This document shows, one piece after another, positions 40,089 to 42,344 of a DNA stretch of 42,344 bases. Under the pieces are notes generated by a model. That model ran no database searches. It was not told where the DNA came from and saw only the letters and a list, made by a program, of their open reading frames with translations. The stretch's first letter is position 1; the number at the start of each line of letters is the position of its first letter. Made by a program: the position numbers and the translations under genes. This DNA comes from Chloroflexota bacterium (GTDB lineage: Bacteria > Chloroflexota > Limnocylindria > P2-11E), in contig VBDQ01000072.1 of the NCBI GenBank assembly GCA_005889075.1, forward strand, positions 1 through 42,344, read 5' to 3'.

Positions 40089-40659
40089 CCAGCTCGCGAG
40101 CCCACTCCGCATACGCGCTCGCCGACGGATGCAGCCCGTCGGCCGCGAACATGCCCCGTCGCGCCTGCTCGCGCATCAACGGAAAGAGGTCGATCCAGCG
40201 CGCCCCCGAGCGCTCTCCCTCGGCGCGGGCGATCTCGTTGAATCGCTCGATCTCGCGCGCGATGGCCGCCACGTCGCCGAATCCCACCGCCGCCGGCGAC
40301 ATCGACCAATCCGGCTGCGGGAGCGCGACGACTCGGGCCCGAGGCGCATGCGCGCGAAGGTGCGCGTAGATGCGTGCGAGGCGCTCGCGATAACCGTCGG
40401 GGCCCACGGCGCGAACGATGTCGTTCGCGCCGATCAGGACCGTCACGAGTGTCGGTCGCACCTGGGCGACGAGCGGCAACTCCTCGGCTATGAGGTCGTC
40501 GGTCGCGTAACCGTTGACCGCGGGGTTTGTGAGCGCGACGCTGCGCCCCGCTTCGCGCCACAGCCCGACGAGGATGGCGGGGAACGAACGATCCGGTGAC
40601 GTCCCCGTGCCGATTGTGAACGAGTCGCCGAGCGCGAGGAATCTTTCGGCGCCGGTCAT
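40069..40659 (-). CDS. SGNH/GDSL-family hydrolase
   Basis: 196 residues. The four SGNH blocks are present: LALGDSFTIGTG (nucleophile serine), NPAVNGYATDDLI, VLIGANDIVRAVG and the Asp-His pair in FAADGLHPSASAYAEWA. No signal peptide is seen, so it acts inside the cell on an ester or acyl substrate. It is divergent from trxB. Confidence 0.9.
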   Translation of the reverse strand: MTGAERFLALGDSFTIGTGTSPDRSFPAILVGLWREAGRSVALTNPAVNGYATDDLIAEELPLVAQVRPTLVTVLIGANDIVRAVGPDGYRERLARIYAHLRAHAPRARVVALPQPDWSMSPAAVGFGDVAAIAREIERFNEIARAEGERSGARWIDLFPLMREQARRGMFAADGLHPSASAYAEWARELARAWAW

Positions 40660-40665
40660 GTGTTC

Positions 40666-40671
40666 TAGTCT
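40666..40671 (+). promoter_or_regulatory. -10 box (TAGTCT) upstream of trxB
   Basis: It lies 26 bases before GTG 40698, so the mRNA has a short leader with an AAAGGA ribosome site. It is the same hexamer as before dnaE2 and larA. Confidence 0.4.
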
Positions 40672-40697
40672 GGGAGGGCTTCCGCGAAAGGATCCCT

Positions 40698-42011
40698 GTG
40701 ACGGACTTCGATCTCATCATCATCGGCGGCGGTCCGGCCGGCCTCACCGCCGGGCTGTACGCAGCCCGCGCGAGCATGAAAGCGATCCTTTTGGAGCAGA
40801 AGGATCTCGGCGGCGAGATCCTCAACACCGAGCTCATCGAGGACTATCCCGGCTTCGCGTCGATCACCGGCGCTGACCTCTCGCAGAAGATGGCCGAGCA
40901 TGCTCTCAAATTCGGTCTCAAGGTCGAGACCTACAAGCCGGTGAAGGAGATTCGCAGCGACGGCGACCGCAAGATCGTCCAGCTGGAGGACGGGACCGAG
41001 CTGCGTGCTTACGCGGTCATCGTCACCGTCGGCGGCGAGCCCACCAAGCTCGGCGTGCCCGGCGAGCAGGAGTACCACGGGCGGGGCGTCTCGTACTGCG
41101 CGGTCTGCGACGGGGCGTTCTTCAAGGGCGCCGACCTCGCGGTCATCGGCGGCGGCGATTCAGCGTTCCAGGAGGGCCTGTTCCTCACGCGGTTCGCCAA
41201 GAAGCTCTACCTGGTGCATCGGCGTGACGACTTCCGCGCACAGGCGATCCTCAAGGACCGCCTCCTCGGAATGGAGAAGGTCACGCCGGTCACGCCCGCC
41301 GTCGTCACCGAAATCGGCGGGAACGGCGACGTCAAATGGATCGACCTCGATCACGACGGCAGGCGCGAGCGGATCAACGTGGAGGGCGTGTTCGTCTTCA
41401 TCGGCTTCCGCCCCGTCGGCCGGCACCTGTTCAAGGATCACATCGATCACGACAAGAACGGTTACCTGATCACCGACCAGTACATGCGCACGAGCATTCC
41501 CGGCGTGTACGCGGCGGGCGACACGCGTGCCCAGCTCGCGAAACAGATCACCACGGCGGTCGGCGATGCGACGACCGCCGTGCTACACGCGGAGCGCTAC
41601 ATCGAAGAGCTCAAGGACATGGAGCGCGACTTCCCGACCGCGTCGCGCGAGGTCGTGGCCGAGAGCGCAGGCCGCGCGGATCTCCTCGCGTTCCAGCCTG
41701 GGGACGTCATCCTCCGCGAGGGCGATCCCGCCGACCGCTTCTACATGATCATCAATGGCCAGGCGCTGGCGACCGCGCGAGGTCCCGACGGGGCAGAGGC
41801 GCATCTCAACACGCTCGGCCCGGGCGACTACTTCGGAGAGATCGGCCTGCTCAACAATGCCCCGCGCATCGCCACGGTCCGGGCGAAGACCTCGCTCGAG
41901 GTCATGGCCCTCGATCGCGAGACCTTCGAGCGGCTCATCACGAGCTCGCAGGCGACCGAGGCCGAGGTGCGCCGGGTCGCGAAGGATCGCGAGGCCGAGC
42001 GCCTGGGCTAG
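40698..42011 (+). CDS. trxB: Thioredoxin reductase fused to a cyclic-nucleotide-binding domain
   Basis: 437 residues. Residues 1-310 are a complete TrxB: FAD loop IIIGGGPAGLTAGLYAARA, redox pair YCAVCDGAFF, NADPH loop VIGGGDSAFQEGLFL, VHRRDDFRA and the flavin C-terminal block GVYAAGDTRAQLAKQITTAV. Residues about 325-430 form a cNMP/CRP-type sensor (FQPGDVILREGDPADRFYMI) with phosphate-binding cassette YFGEIGLLNNAPRIATVRAK. There is no DNA-binding part. The fusion suggests reductase activity tuned by a cyclic nucleotide. Known TrxBs lack this tail. GTG 40698 follows AAAGGA. Its stop overlaps the neighbour's stop (CTAG). Confidence 0.93.
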   Translation: MTDFDLIIIGGGPAGLTAGLYAARASMKAILLEQKDLGGEILNTELIEDYPGFASITGADLSQKMAEHALKFGLKVETYKPVKEIRSDGDRKIVQLEDGTELRAYAVIVTVGGEPTKLGVPGEQEYHGRGVSYCAVCDGAFFKGADLAVIGGGDSAFQEGLFLTRFAKKLYLVHRRDDFRAQAILKDRLLGMEKVTPVTPAVVTEIGGNGDVKWIDLDHDGRRERINVEGVFVFIGFRPVGRHLFKDHIDHDKNGYLITDQYMRTSIPGVYAAGDTRAQLAKQITTAVGDATTAVLHAERYIEELKDMERDFPTASREVVAESAGRADLLAFQPGDVILREGDPADRFYMIINGQALATARGPDGAEAHLNTLGPGDYFGEIGLLNNAPRIATVRAKTSLEVMALDRETFERLITSSQATEAEVRRVAKDREAERLG

Positions 42012-42344
42012 GCGACCGGCAGCGCTCCTGTGGCAAGCCGCTTGACGTACCCGACGATCTCCCAGAGATCGAACGGCTTCTCCACGTAGGTCGCGATGCC
42101 GCGCTTGCGGAACTCGGCGGCGTTCTCGGCGCCGTTCGCGGTCTCGAAAAGGACGGGAATCTTCTGCGTTCGCGCGTCGCTTCGGAGGCGGTCGTAAAGC
42201 TCGAAGCCAGACATGCCCGGGAGGCGGATGTCGAGGACCATCACGTCCGGTGCGATGTGCTTGGTCGTCTCGAGGGCTTTCGTCGGGTCGGTGATGAGCA
42301 CGGCGTAGTAGCCGGGCTCGTCGGAAATCGCGCCGGCGATGAGC
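42008..42344 (-). CDS. Response regulator receiver, partial at the window end
   Basis: The receiver domain has the phosphoacceptor in VMVLDIRLPGMSGFELYD and the lysine in YVEKPFDLWEIVGY. The frame continues unbroken through YYAVLITDPTKALE to the last base, so the N-terminal strand with the acidic pair lies outside. It stops soon after the receiver, so it has no C-terminal output domain. The stop overlaps that of trxB. Confidence 0.85.
   Translation of the reverse strand, partial: LIAGAISDEPGYYAVLITDPTKALETTKHIAPDVMVLDIRLPGMSGFELYDRLRSDARTQKIPVLFETANGAENAAEFRKRGIATYVEKPFDLWEIVGYVKRLATGALPVA

Noticed and set aside
1-42344. Mobile elements, tRNA or rRNA genes
   Set aside because: No transposase, integrase, terminal repeats, tRNA cloverleaf or rRNA-like stretch was recognised on either strand.

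Overview
The window is a gene-dense, GC-rich stretch (about two thirds G+C by eye) of a bacterial chromosome. I see no rRNA, tRNA, CRISPR array, transposase or phage gene. A Gram-positive-type LexA palindrome in front of an ImuC/DnaE2-type polymerase, a DUF5667 protein beside an ECF sigma factor, a complete System I cytochrome c maturation operon, a YvcK-type gene and many SD-less starts behind TANNNT boxes would fit a soil or freshwater Chloroflexota lineage. That placement is inference; no marker gene here names the organism.

Layout. 6-2001: a secreted beta-propeller/Ig-like protein and a frame-disrupted lipoprotein gene. 2028-5377: SOS-type operator and error-prone polymerase dnaE2. 5412-6736: ECF sigma factor and RskA-like anti-sigma factor. 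6907-11203: a GAF-GGDEF cyclase with a GspE_N-like tail, facing an operon of two soluble histidine kinases and one OmpR-type regulator. 11279-15609: ATP-dependent DNA ligase, a tiny membrane protein, a LarA-family protein and a NagD-type HAD phosphatase. 15667-18605 (minus): subtilisin-like protease with a Trp-rich pentapeptide tail, a membrane HD-GYP phosphodiesterase and a 47-residue secreted peptide. 18815-23663 (minus): PhoU-like DUF47 protein, PiT phosphate transporter and a 1070-residue STAND/TPR/BTAD regulator. 23862-28592: small membrane and basic proteins, yvcK-argF-zinc-ribbon operon, and a decayed patch holding a truncated FecR-domain gene and a start-less zinc-finger fragment. 28693-34770 (minus): ccmABCDEFGHI with every junction overlapping. 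34769-36480: cytochrome c lipoprotein, ECF sigma factor, DUF5667 protein. 36532-42344: receiver proteins, dxs, a divergent SDR, a DUF2269-like protein, an SGNH hydrolase and a thioredoxin reductase fused to a cyclic-nucleotide-binding domain.

How the genes connect. Signal transduction dominates: two ECF modules, a c-di-GMP cyclase and a c-di-GMP phosphodiesterase, two kinases with a regulator, two stand-alone receivers and a STAND regulator. The most novel-looking unit is protease + HD-GYP + secreted peptide, because the peptide carries the same VSWE motif that is repeated in the protease tail. Other notable points are a twin pair of sigma-54-like promoter sequences, a recurring leaderless promoter layout, head-to-head gene pairs whose start codons touch or overlap, and convergent pairs whose stop codons touch or overlap.
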